A program made the position numbers and the translations under genes. From Poa pratensis (taxonomy: Eukaryota > Streptophyta > Magnoliopsida > Poales > Poaceae): DNA of 64,000 nucleotides. Positions 45,200-54,854 of this stretch are shown piece after piece (within the stretch, counting starts at the first letter, position 1; every line of letters begins with the position of its first letter). The notes under the pieces are model-generated. The model was not told where the DNA came from. It ran no database searches and worked only from the letters and a program-made list of their open reading frames with translations. The DNA lies in the NCBI GenBank assembly GCA_947311845.1, contig CAMZMU010000081.1:2692524-2756523 (forward strand), read 5' to 3'.

Positions 45200-45666
45200 G
45201 GTTAAGGACCTAGGGTTGAGATTATGGGGAGAGAACGTGGTAGTACTGGTAGTTTCGTCGGCTGACAAGCAGAGGCAAAGATTTACCCAGGTTCAGGCCC
45301 CTCGGGTGGAGGTAAAGACCCTACTTCCTGCTTGTCTGTTATTGATCGCTGGAGATTATGAGGTTACAAGGTGGCTCCGGCGAGATGACGATCTCGCAAG
45401 AGCTTTGGTGGTTCGAGTATGGCTTGGTCCTAGATCGGCACCCCTCCCAGCCTTTAAATAGGCTGGGTCTCGGGAGTTTGTAACCGACCTAGTTTACACA
45501 TAAGGAAAGTATAAACCGACTATGTCTATGTCTAAACTTGGAAGTTACTCCATCTTGTTGGGCCTCTCGTCTTGGGCTTCGAGTCGTATCTTCGCTATTG
45601 GGCTTTTAGTCATCACGTGCACCAGGTACCCTCACGGTAGGGTACCCGAGATGTATATCCTTGTCA
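45171..45666 (-). repeat. Tat element 5' LTR (copy B), 496 bp, intact
   Basis: TGACGAGG...CTTGTCA on plus, followed by target duplicate ggagc (45667-45671). Reads the same as 18883-19378 throughout. Identical LTRs mean the insertion is recent, since LTRs start identical and diverge with time. Confidence 0.93.
45451..45460 (-). promoter_or_regulatory. TATA-like box of the Tat LTR, inside a short palindrome
   Basis: On minus, TATTTAAAGG, flanked by ccagcc and ggctgg arms (plus: ccagcctttaaataggctgg, 45448-45467). It would place the transcript start near 45425, leaving a leader of about 225 nt without ATG up to 45199. The same box is at 19161-19170. Confidence 0.5.
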
Positions 45667-45671
45667 GGAGC

Positions 45672-45910
45672 CGCTCCAAGCCGTTGCCTTAGCCGTTTTC
45701 CGCTGCCAGTTAAACTCTGTCCTGAGCCATGATTGGCTTGATATTTTGGTCATGCCTTGATGGCCTTGTAAACCATTTGTAGCACTTCTTGTGCCTGATT
45801 GTGTAATGATTTCCATTATGTTGCACTGTCGTGACGTGCGGCCAGATATCTTGGCCTGGCGCACGGGACGACCGCCTCTCTGGCAAGATGTGCCAGGGAA
45901 GGGTGTCACA
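45672..45910 (+). repeat. 3' LTR of the LARD, second part
   Basis: Continues the LTR from 18882 after the Tat insertion and ends GGGTGTCACA at 45910, followed by cagga (45911-45915), the match to 7359-7363. Aligns with 11526-11764 of the 5' LTR. Confidence 0.92.
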
Positions 45911-46391
45911 CAGGAGCGCTGACGTTGACACATAATTTTGCAGAAACCCCCTGTATTTTTGGACATTTCGCAAAAAAGTGTAGGGGTTTTTCTGTAAAAT
46001 TACGTATCCATGTCAGCACTCTTGCAACGGAAAACGGACTGACATGTGGGGTTTGTGACCTGCGTGCACCAAAAATCCAGTTGTGTGACCAAAAAATCAC
46101 GTTCTCCAGTTGTGTGATTTAAGTGCACATAGCGGACGAGTTGTGTGACCGCCAGTGCCATTTACTCACATGTAAAACACTCGTATATGTTCATCGCCAA
46201 TTGTTTTTCATAATTTTTGAAAATGATTTACTATTTTTCTGAATATTTTAATTAGGCTGGATCATGTGAGCTCGGGAGGCAAAGTGAATTTCTGCTAGAG
46301 ATGCCCTTAATTTTGCTATTGTTTCTTTGGTCTTTTCTACGAGTCTGGAAGCTAGTAATAGCTAGCTAGAGAACGCATTCGGTGGTAACTA

Positions 46392-46487
46392 CTCCCTCCG
46401 TTCGGAAAAGAATGTCACAAAAATGAACTATCAAAAATGAACTATAAATAGACCATTTTTGTGACATCCTTTTCCGAACGGAGGGAG
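46392..46487. mobile_element. Stowaway MITE, 96 bp
   Basis: CTCCCTCCGTTCGGAAAAG at the left and its complement CTTTTCCGAACGGAGGGAG at the right, flanked by TA on both sides (46390-46391, 46488-46489). The CTCCCTCCGT terminus and TA duplication define Stowaway (Tc1/mariner-type) MITEs of grasses. Without coding capacity; the whole element folds into a hairpin, with an inner gtcacaaaaatg/catttttgtgac match. Confidence 0.95.
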
Positions 46488-46489
46488 TA

Positions 46490-48767
46490 CAATGGAGAGA
46501 ACGACGTGCGTATGTACTTGCGTTTGCGGAGTTTGAGGATAATAATATTCCTCCAGACCGGTTTGTTAGTCCCTTTTTTTCCTTTAATGGCCGAGTTCAT
46601 TCTATAGCAGCGTCAGCTCACATTTTATTAACAGCCTACTTGCTAGGATCAAGCTATGGGACGGGATCTAACGAGAAATTCATTCTATAGCAGCGTCAGC
46701 TCACATTCTATATCTATTCATACGAGACTAGTGGCTTGGCTTGGAACTACAAGATGTTAATAAGATCCCGGCTGTTCTGAATCCAGCCTCTGATACCTTC
46801 AAAAAATCCAGTCTCATAATGCGCCTCTTTGGATCGTCGAAACCAAAAACATCATGTAATTTCAAAGTCACGACAGGAGAAGAAAATAAAAAGATACTTG
46901 CAAAAGAGAGTTCAAAGCTACAACAAACCAGCATTCAACCGACTCATATGGCAAGATGGCCATATGAGATAGCATAAGGCATAGGTACTGCATCTGGAAG
47001 ACTGCTCTAAGATTGCTCATAGAACATTAGAGAGGACTAGTATAATAAAGGGATAACTGACAAAGTGCAGAGGCTCTCTTTCACAGTAATCCCCAGTTGC
47101 CTCATTACATATGCAGATCATAAGAAATTAGCTGTATTTTTTATCAACCGAGCGATTCTTTGGTGCCTCAATGTCCCGATGGCTGGTGGTGGTGGAGCAC
47201 TCCATACTCTAGCAATGCTTGTGAATCAACCGAGACCTCATTAGTCATGAGTGCACGAGCCATAGCTAAATAGGTAAGGAAATATTAGGTAAAATGGCTT
47301 TTGATCAAAGAGAAACGAGCATGAAAGACCAAACTGGTGTCAGAACATCAGCTAACGTTCAGCACAACCTAACAGTCCTGATGTGTGATTTGAAAGGATC
47401 TAAAATAATGCCATGTTTTTTTCCATACAAGAAGTGCCTCATTCTTTGGTTTTTATATTCACCAGATTCCCGGGTATGATCAATCATGATAGTTAAGAGC
47501 TGTCTACTTGAAATCTTCAGAAGCGGCTAACAAAAGTGTCAAACATAGAAAGTAGATCAAGCAGAATAGATATCTGCCTTGTATTTATTTTCTATAAAAA
47601 TAGTACCATCCTAGCATCCACACTAGATTATAACAGCAAGGCAGTACGAATCAAGTTAGCAATTGGTTAGTTAAACTTTTTCTGTGAACAGTTGAGTACC
47701 CAAATGATCAGATTCATCTGAGCAATTTGCTAGCTCGAGGCCAGAGCAAAAGGGAGAAGGGGAGAGGAGAAATAAGGGACAGAAGGTAGGATAAATTGGT
47801 CCTTTCATGCAGCAAAGTGCACATCACCTAAGGGACATATGATCAATTTTCTCGTTAAGAAATAGTCAGGTGTGATGGTCACATCTGATACATCCGAAAC
47901 ACAAACTTGAAACCAAAATGAGATGAGTAAAGCGTAAATGGAAATTTGGCTAATTTAACAACTGAATATGAGCCTGACAGCCACACAACTCACAAATCTA
48001 AATTCTAAGCTTTCGGCAACCCCCTCGACCAACATGCAAGTACAAGGAGGAAGAACGAACTCAACATGAATAACAGGCAAAGCATTATAAGCAGGATGAC
48101 CCTGAAACAAGCTAAGGTTTGACATATGATCTTATTCTTTATAACTGTCAGCAACTTAGCCATATGAAGATATTATTAGCTACTCCTAAATCCTAATACA
48201 GCCTCAAGAGCAAGGTTCAAGGGTTGACTGTCGATAGGAAATCATGTGTAAACAGAAGCAATGGTATCCCCCTTATAGCAGGGTATGTTTAGATTTAACT
48301 TAGCCATATGAAGATATTATTAGCTACTCCTAAATCCTAATACAGCCTCAAGAGCAAGGTTCAAGGGTTGACTGTCGATAGGAAATCATGTGTAAACAGA
48401 AGCAATGGTATCCCCATAAAGCAGGGTATGTTTAGATTTAAGGTGCAAGATTTACCATGAAGGTGACTTTTGAGTTTTAACCGTAACCAAATTTACTAAT
48501 TTTCACAATGCTTTTACATACAATGTATGTTAACTCCTCAGCTACAGTATGATAGAGTAAATAGCCAAAATATTTTGCTAAGAGATAGTAAAACAGTAAC
48601 ATAAAAAACAGCACATCTATTAATTTCATCGATCAAGAAAAATGGAAAAAGGTAACTAAGTTACTAGACAGTTCAAATTTTAAAGAAAAATAGATACTAC
48701 AGCAACCATATATGAATAATAAGCGGATTCATGTTACTCCTGTAATAATGTAAGGACAAGCAATTAC
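46490..48767. other. Intergenic / presumed 3' part of the F-box gene, no exon resolved
   Basis: AT-rich, without a recognisable protein. A 29-bp direct repeat starting ttcattctatagcagcgtca lies at 46596-46624 and 46679-46707. The second part, after the donor site at 48766-48767, may be the intron of the F-box gene, but I could not identify its last exon. A short open frame on the minus strand (46728-46934) has no domain signature. 46177-46389 also shows no gene. Confidence 0.4.
48153..48440. repeat. 144-bp tandem duplication
   Basis: 48153-48296 and 48297-48440 are near-identical, differing mainly at ccccctta/ccccat and at one or two other bases. It is direct, head to tail, in non-coding DNA downstream of the F-box exon. 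It may be a real local duplication or another assembly fault. Confidence 0.9.
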
Positions 48768-49926
48768 CGGCAGTATAGAAGTTTGTGAATGGATGATAGT
48801 TCATCATCCTATCGTAGCTTTCTCTTCCAGGATATTTCTCAACCTTCATTGACTCAAGATGGACGATGACAAGGACAGGTCTAGAGGGATCACTGATTGA
48901 CATGAAAATCGCATGAGCATCCTCGGCGTACCCTGCTATATGTGCATAATTAGCCTGCGGGCCAAGCATCTCATCCATGTTAAAGGTCTTCTGCCGCACC
49001 CATGTGGCAACACCATGACAATGAACCTTGCTGTGCCACAACTGGAAGCTCGGGTACAACAATGTGGCAAGGCCAAGACTGCCATCCTCTGTCCGGATGA
49101 TCCGGCTTTGGTCACGAAGAGGTTAATGGGAGCCCCATCGATCACAGTTAGGCTCTGGTTATCCAAATCAAACTTGAGTATACAATCCTCATATCCATTT
49201 AGGCGCAAGTAAAGAGCATTGCCGATAAGGATGGAGGGGTGAGATTTACCCACTGCAATTAACCGCCTACTAGTACATGGTTTCCTTGTCGAGAGAGATC
49301 TCCCCACATCCACATGCCTGTTCCAGTTTCTTGGGAGTAGACCCGGGCGATGGCTGCCTGATCATGGTGTCGGATGCCTACCACGACCACCTTGAATGGG
49401 CTCGAGTGGCAGTCCCTGTGCACGTGGTCCTGGTCATCGCCGGCAGCGCAGAGCACCGCTGCGTCGGTCGAGGCGAACCTACCCTGGCCGAAATCCGGCG
49501 GAATGATAACACGGAGCGTGTCGCCGGACAGAGGCTCAAACACGAGGAGCAGATTCCGCTCCCGGTCGATGAGGAGGACGCGTCCATGGCGGCACCCGAG
49601 CACTCTCCAGCTATCTCCGTCGGCGCTGAGATCCAGAGAGAAGAGCTCTGAACGGATGCGGTCGGGAGGGTCAAGGAGAGGCATGAATTTGAGTTCCATG
49701 ATGATGGGGGGCTCCTCGAAGACACCGAGGATGGGGGGCTTCCGGTGGCGGATGCGGAAGCGGCGGCGGAAGGCGGCGGCGGTGGCGATGCTCCGCCAGC
49801 GCTTGCAAACGAGGGAGGCCCGCGGGAGCGAGGAGGCTTTGGGGGCAGGCGGAGTAGGATCTCTTCCAGGAGATCTTCGTCGTCTAGCGGACCCAACGCC
49901 GGAGAAGTACGGCGTCGGCTGGCCAT
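48768..49926 (-). pseudogene. F-box protein gene, exon 1, with three frameshifts
   Basis: F-box proteins are substrate adaptors of SCF ubiquitin ligases. From ATG 49924-49926 the frame reads MASRRRTSPALGPLDDEDLL, then EEILLRLPPKP, the first half of an F-box; after a one-base loss near 49831-49838 the second half (SLPRASLVCKRWRSIATAAA) continues in the next frame. A long associated region follows: LFSLDLSADGDSWRVLGCRH; then, after a shift near 49262, HPSILIGNALYLRLNGYEDC and FDLDNQSLTVIDGAP; then, after a shift near 49065, LYPSFQLWHSKVHCHGVATW, NMDEML and SYDRMMNYHPFTNFYTAG, ending at a GT donor (48766-48767). Relatives have a short last exon; none found here. The breaks may be decay or single-base sequence errors like those in the Tat copies. 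Confidence 0.8.
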
Positions 49927-50157
49927 CTCGGCGACGCCCTCGCTGCTCACGAGTTTTTTTGAGGTATAGAGAATTTTTGGAACAATACGATACGATAAAA
50001 CAGCAGCGCCTAGAGCCCTAGAAGCGCACGGGAAGAAGCCAGTAAGAAATGCATGGGTTGGGCTGTCTACGAAAAGAATATGGGATGGACTTAGCCCACT
50101 AACCTCGGGCATGGGCCCAACAAATGCTAAAGGACAGTATTAGACAATAACAAATTC

Positions 50158-50478
50158 GAGAACCTAACTGTGATAGGATGGTTAGGAGAGTGGTTGTACC
50201 CCAGCTCACCAGTAACGTATTTACTCGATATGTTAGAAGAAGTTCAAATCCCAGATTTGACATTGGTGTTTCTCATTTAGGCGGAATATTTTTCACTCGG
50301 AGGCGACGTTCCGTCGATAGCGAGGCGTGTGTGGTGACTTCGTCAATCTCAAGACCCGACCGCCGACTCAGTATTTCGGAGGTGCTCATAGGGGTAGGGT
50401 GTGATTGCGTGCGTTCATAGGGGTGAGTGTGTGCACGTGTATTTGAGCGTCTGCGTTGTACTATGTTTCGCAAAAAAG
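50158..50478 (+). mobile_element. tRNA-derived SINE (Au-like), 321 bp
   Basis: A perfect 9-bp duplication aacaaattc flanks it (50149-50157 and 50479-50487). The head has a box-A-like taggatggttaggag (about 50173) and box B GTTCAAATCCC (50242-50252), the internal RNA polymerase III promoter parts. The tail carries gtgctcataggggtagggtg and cgttcataggggtgagtgtg, which I recall as typical of the Au SINE family of grasses, then ends in caaaaaag. It is longer than the usual ~180-bp Au copies, so it may be a longer subfamily. It depends on LINE enzymes for movement. Confidence 0.8.
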
Positions 50479-50514
50479 AACAAATTCTCAAAAAAGATTG
50501 GAAAATGCTATATT

Positions 50515-53500
50515 TGTAGTGACCCAGCACACCACTGCATGTTGTAGTGTACAAGTCGTTGACATAATACTCACGGAAGGACCAATCCGTAAATATTACA
50601 TCCTTCAGAGTAGTACAACAGAAACATAGTCGGTCCATGGTAACACTATAGGATTACAACACTATTCAATACAAATTCTCGAGAATCCTCTTTACAAACA
50701 GAAGTAGGTCTCGTGCAAATGAAACTTCCGAAAAACTCAAGTCGAAGCACTAAGCTGGTTACCAGCTCTACTTCTAACTCCTAATCCACTACTGCTGTTG
50801 TCACAGCCCTAATCTATCCATCTGGAATATCTTTGTCTGGAGTTGTGCTCCTCCTTCCAAATAATCATTGTCTTCTCCATAGACATTGTTGTCGTCACTC
50901 ATCCGTTGGCAAAGTAGAGGTTGACTCCTTCAGGCTCCACCAGGTTGATTTGACTCCTTGTCGAAGATCTCACCAATATTGCTATGGATTCTTGTCCTTC
51001 CTCTGCTGTCTCCAGTAATCTAAGCAGGGGGTCAACAGAGGAAAGGGTGAGCAACACGAGCGTTACTCAGCAAGTTCATATAACAGGAATAAGGTGTTTT
51101 ATGCACTAGCTACCATCCATACCAAAAGGTCATGGATGAACATGCATATCTTTGCAAAACATTTTTAGGAAAAGATTTATTTTATCTTCAGAAAACTATG
51201 CCCGTCATCCATTCAAAGGTGCTAGGGCCTTGAGGAGCCTCCTTTCCTGCAGCGTTCGTCGTTCCTTCCTGGAACGGGGAGTAACATGTCACATTTTACA
51301 CTCTGCAGAGGTGCGTTAATTTACCCATAAGAGACCAACATCATGTTGCACAACCAGGCGTACTTTCCTGTCCACACTTCCTATGGTGTGGGCCCGATTG
51401 TTGATCCAAGCCATTCGCCGTGCTTCTCCAACAACCCCGCATGCCCACCCAATTCATGCATAGCAGAATCACCCCTGGCTCTACCCCTCACGGTAGATAC
51501 CTAGGCATCCCCTTGCAGACCATCATAGGCACCAGAGTCCGTGGGCATTAAGGGGTCCCACCCATGTGCATGTAGTCTCGCAAGACCTACAGCGTACGGC
51601 TCTGGCTGCCCGTTGACATGCGAAAGGGAGAAGATCACAGATGACTTTCCCGTCCCATTCCAAGTCTCATGGTTAACGCTTCATTTACGGCGCAAGAACA
51701 CTGACGGCATTGGTTATTAAGTCCTAGATAATACTTTCCGTGCAAATGGAACCTCCACCAACCACATCATACCATGGTTCCATCTGCCATCCAACAATAT
51801 ATATATAGCAATTCACATCATTCGAAAATAGGTTTTACTTTTTCATGCAATGATAAACCATAGTATTTTGCATTTATTTTGATAAACATAATCAAGTAGG
51901 ACATGAGCAAGAGTGAACTTGCCTTTTTGACTGCAAGATTATGCAGCCAAGGTCTTCGATACAATAAAGACTCCAAAATCTGGAAGAAACATCATTGGTC
52001 CGGTAAGGACTAATGTTTGAAGAAGCAATATGCTATTATGCATAAGTATGAGATGCATCGCAGAATACCCCAAATATACCCAAAGCTTAAGTAAGCTTCG
52101 TCTTACGCACAAATTCGACAATTTCGTATTAACTTGACTTAAGATTATTTCATCACCTTTAGGTGATGTTATTAATGCTTAACTTGATTATGAGTTGGGT
52201 CTAGTGATTACTTCGAATGTGATGACTTCATGTCTTTAAGTGTGTATCACTTTTATTTGTTTGATTAAGTATAATCAAATATTAAGAGTAACCACTTATA
52301 AGTTTATCTTTTATTTAAGTAACACGCTTAACAGAAAACAAGTAAAGTAACACCATTTTATGATACAATTCTTAGTTTTAGAATATGGATTTAAATTAAA
52401 AAGATTATAGCACAAAATTAATCCAATTATTAATGATAATAGGAATAGTTGTCCAGTTTTATTAAAGAGAGATTACTTTTATGAATTAAAAACTACTTTG
52501 GAATATTCATTACATCTTATGAAATAATAGTATGGTAAAGTTATATATTTCAGATTCACTATTGTTTTATAGAATCGTTACCTAATAATTATTTTCCTTA
52601 TGGAAAATGTTATTATTAGTTAACCACTTGAGGAATATTATTTATATTATTTGAGAAAATATCTTCAATGATTTAATAACAAGACCTTCAATTTTAGTTA
52701 ATGTCTTTAAGAGATTTTTTATAAAATCATGAAGTAATTATTTCTAAATTCTAAGTGATTAGTCATTCAAAATATTACTTATTCAATTTTAGGCATTTCT
52801 TTTAATGACAAAATATTTAATCAAGTTTTAGAAAGATGTATTTGAGCTACATAAATACCCTAAAAATCCTATTTGTACTTCTCACAAAATAAAGCACTCT
52901 ATAGTGATTTTCATTACGTTATATATTAATTTATATAAAGCTCAGTTTGGATTTAAAAATCCTTAAGGAATTATTTGTGAATCATTTTTAAAAGGAAATA
53001 AAAAGTTGATTAATTCATTGGGCTGAATGGTTTATTGGGTCAATGTGTGTTGGACCAAGCCCATGTACGTGCACCACACAGGCACACGAGCTTAGCTCGA
53101 TCCACTTCCTCGTTCTTTCACCCGTGCGCGTCGCCACCACGCATGGCTCCGGCCACCTCCGGCCATCACCGGCGCCTCTGCTCGCCGGAACTGCTCCGCC
53201 TCCGACTTCTCCACCGATTCCCTGTCGCCGATACGCCGCTTTGCTACCGAGCGCGATGCCGCGGCTAACCCTAGCCGTGCCCGTCGCCTCCGGCTCGATC
53301 TCCTCCGCCGGCTTCCGTTGCCGCTACCACTACTGTCACGCACCGCCCACGCCTCCTTCAACTCTTCCCCGTGCTCCTGGCTGCCTGCCCCGACATCATC
53401 GAGCCCATGCTCGAGCTCGCCTCCACTCTGCTGCCGGCGGAACGGCAGTAAACTGCAACCCCGGCGTCCTCCTACGGAATCTAGTGTGTGGTGATGTTGT

Positions 53501-53754
53501 GGATGGTGCTGTGGATGCTGCAACCACGGCTGGCCGTGGCCTCCCCACCGTGGTGAGGTGGTAGGCTTGGCTGGCCCCCTCTCCTCTACTTCGCCTACGA
53601 ATTCCTCGACAACATCCTCGGCTACATCTACGGTTTAGGTATGGTCCTACCGTGACCGGCCTTGGAGCCGATGAACTTGCTCTAGATTTAATTTTTGGTG
53701 ATTCTAGAATTGGGCTGTGGTGATGATCTCATGTTCATCACAAGTTTTAATCAG
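50515..53754 (-). mobile_element. Degraded LTR-like tract, right border not found
   Basis: Starts TGTAGTGACCCAGCAC, which resembles an LTR end (on the minus strand ...GGGTCACTACA). On the minus strand 51074-51047 reads cttgctgagtaacgctcgtg..., similar to cttgctgagtgcatacaaat at 11384 in the LARD LTR, so this is probably a related Del/Tekay-type LTR in minus orientation. 51900-52980 is very AT-rich and 53090-53560 GC-rich with open frames on both strands, none with a domain. No second border, primer site or target duplication was found, and no host gene is evident. Confidence 0.35.
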
Positions 53755-54797
53755 TGTCAGCCCAGTAAGAACCAGGGTGTACTGGGCCAGGCCTCTATAA
53801 CCCTCAACACTCGGCGAGTGAATCTCGCTAAGGACCAGGTCTGCAAGCCTGGGGAGCCCGCGGGGCAGAATCGCCTCGCGGAGGCCTGAGGAGGCAGCTA
53901 GGGCCTGTGGAGCCTCTACTCCGCTGCCCCCTCTCCAAGGAAGCTTTCCCTGAGGGGAAGTCAACGCAGAATCCTCGACAGGGCGTTCCCGCCCACGCGA
54001 GGGTTCCTTCACTGTAAAGCAAGCTCTGCGGAGCGCACATGGCTTCCGCAGCGGGCCGCAGAGTGACCGCGCCTCTGCGCAGGGTGACGACGGAGCTACA
54101 GTCCCACTTTGGTGATAAAGGAGTCAACAAAGCAGGGGCAACGGCGCAGACCACCAAGCTTTCCTCTTTGGTGATAAGGGAGCAGGCCGGCGCTACGCGC
54201 CAAACGCGACGTCACCGTGGGGACTTCCCCCGCTCCTCTGCGGCAGCAGCTGGCCGTCCTGGATGGACGGCGGCCTCTCTGCTGCGGCCTCAGCTTTTGT
54301 GCCCATGGACCGCGCTCATGGACGCCCAAGCAGCGGTGCACCGTGCTCCCGACCGTTGTCGCCATGTGGTAGCCCCTCCGCTGCACAAGGACAGGGAGGA
54401 GGCCCGGGGCGCCTATAAAAGGAGCTGGTGCACCACCCTAACGGGGATCGAAGACATTTTACTCCTAGTCTAGCTACTCGCGCGCAAGGGAGAAGAAGAC
54501 AGTAGTTTCCCTCCCCTTGTACGCGCCATTGCCACAACTGTGCCCTCGGCAAGCACGCTGTACTGTAACCTCTACAAGCAGCAATACAGACAGGCAGGAC
54601 GTAGCGGTTTTACCTCCACAAGAGGGCCGTGAACCTGGGTACGCGCCGTGTCTCTCTCTGCCGTGATGTCCCTCCTCAGGCACGACGAGCAGCGTCGCCG
54701 CGCCGGATGAGGGTTGATTGACGTTGTGTTCAGCCCCTTACACGAACTCTCTTCGCGAGTGTGACTGCCCCTGTTTCGTGGGAGTCATTCTCTGACA
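53755..54797 (+). repeat. 5' LTR of the second Tat element (~1043 bp)
   Basis: Chosen because it begins TGTCAG and ends CTGACA, a 6-bp inverted repeat of the form expected for LTR ends, and because the primer site follows at once. It includes a TATA box (54414-54420). The start is less certain than the end, since the partner LTR is not in view. Confidence 0.65.
54414..54420 (+). promoter_or_regulatory. TATA box of the second Tat element LTR
   Basis: TATAAAA within gcgcctataaaaggagctgg, a good core promoter context; transcription would start near 54445. Confidence 0.7.
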
Positions 54798-54817
54798 ATT
54801 GGCGCGCCAGGTAGGGG
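54798..54817 (+). other. Primer-binding site of the second Tat element
   Basis: ATTGGCGCGCCAGGTAGGGG directly after the LTR end ...CTGACA. Primer sites of this form are frequent in grass gypsy elements. It differs from the GGCGCCGTCTG site of the first Tat element. Confidence 0.8.
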
Positions 54818-54854
54818 CTGAGGCGCGCATTCAACCTCCATCGACCTCAGCGCC

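Larger units (their letters stand above)
32462..45666 (-). mobile_element. Tat-lineage retrotransposon, assembly copy B
   Basis: Same layout as copy A: a truncated 3' LTR (32462-32821), two antisense genes, pol, gag, primer site and an intact 5' LTR (45171-45666), then ggagc (45667-45671), the right-hand target duplicate matching 18878-18882. Differences from copy A are mainly single-base indels with few substitutions. The proper pair of element ends is therefore 18883 and 45666; the middle ~13.4 kb is probably redundant. Confidence 0.88.
7364..45910 (+). mobile_element. LARD-type LTR retrotransposon with 4.4-kb LTRs, interrupted
   Basis: The element starts TGTAACACCCC at 7364 and ends GGGTGTCACA at 45910, flanked by the 5-bp duplication cagga (7359-7363 and 45911-45915). 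The 5' LTR is 7364-11764 (4401 bp); the 3' LTR is 14733-18882 plus 45672-45910, split by a younger Tat element. The internal region is 11765-14732 (2968 bp) and has no gag, protease, reverse transcriptase or integrase. Long LTRs with a ~3-kb non-pol internal domain define large retrotransposon derivatives (LARDs), known from Triticeae and other grasses. The Met-tRNA primer site and LTR ends resemble Tekay/Del-type gypsy elements, so an autonomous relative of that kind probably mobilised it (inference). By eye the two LTRs differ at only a small percentage of positions. Confidence 0.9.
7216..46167. mobile_element. MULE-derived MITE split by nested retrotransposons
   Basis: Perfect 9-bp duplication acatgtaaa flanks the pair of ends (7207-7215 and 46168-46176). 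The left arm is 7216-7363 and the right arm 45916-46167; both begin GAGTAAATGGCACTGGCGG when read inward. Joined across the insert they make a ~400-bp element that is nearly all inverted repeat, with arms of ~200 bp meeting near 45965. Everything between 7364 and 45910 is a later LTR retrotransposon with its own 5-bp duplication. The TIRs belong to the same family as the Pack-MULE at 2829-4407. No transposase is present, so it was mobilised in trans. Confidence 0.9.

Noticed and set aside
18883..45666. Tandem duplication of the Tat element by unequal crossing-over
   Set aside because: Recombination between LTRs would leave a shared single LTR between copies, not a stretch of LARD flank plus an N gap.
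46728..46934. Possible last exon of the F-box gene (68 codons, minus)
   Set aside because: No splice acceptor or family motif could be matched, and it lies 1.8 kb from the donor; left as intergenic.
49277..50021. Plus-strand frames opposite the F-box exon
   Set aside because: Shadows of the minus-strand gene; composition is explained by its codons.
53043..53564. 173-codon GC-rich frame (plus), with 143-codon frame on minus
   Set aside because: Pro/Arg/Ser-rich with no domain; probably the GC-rich part of a degraded LTR.
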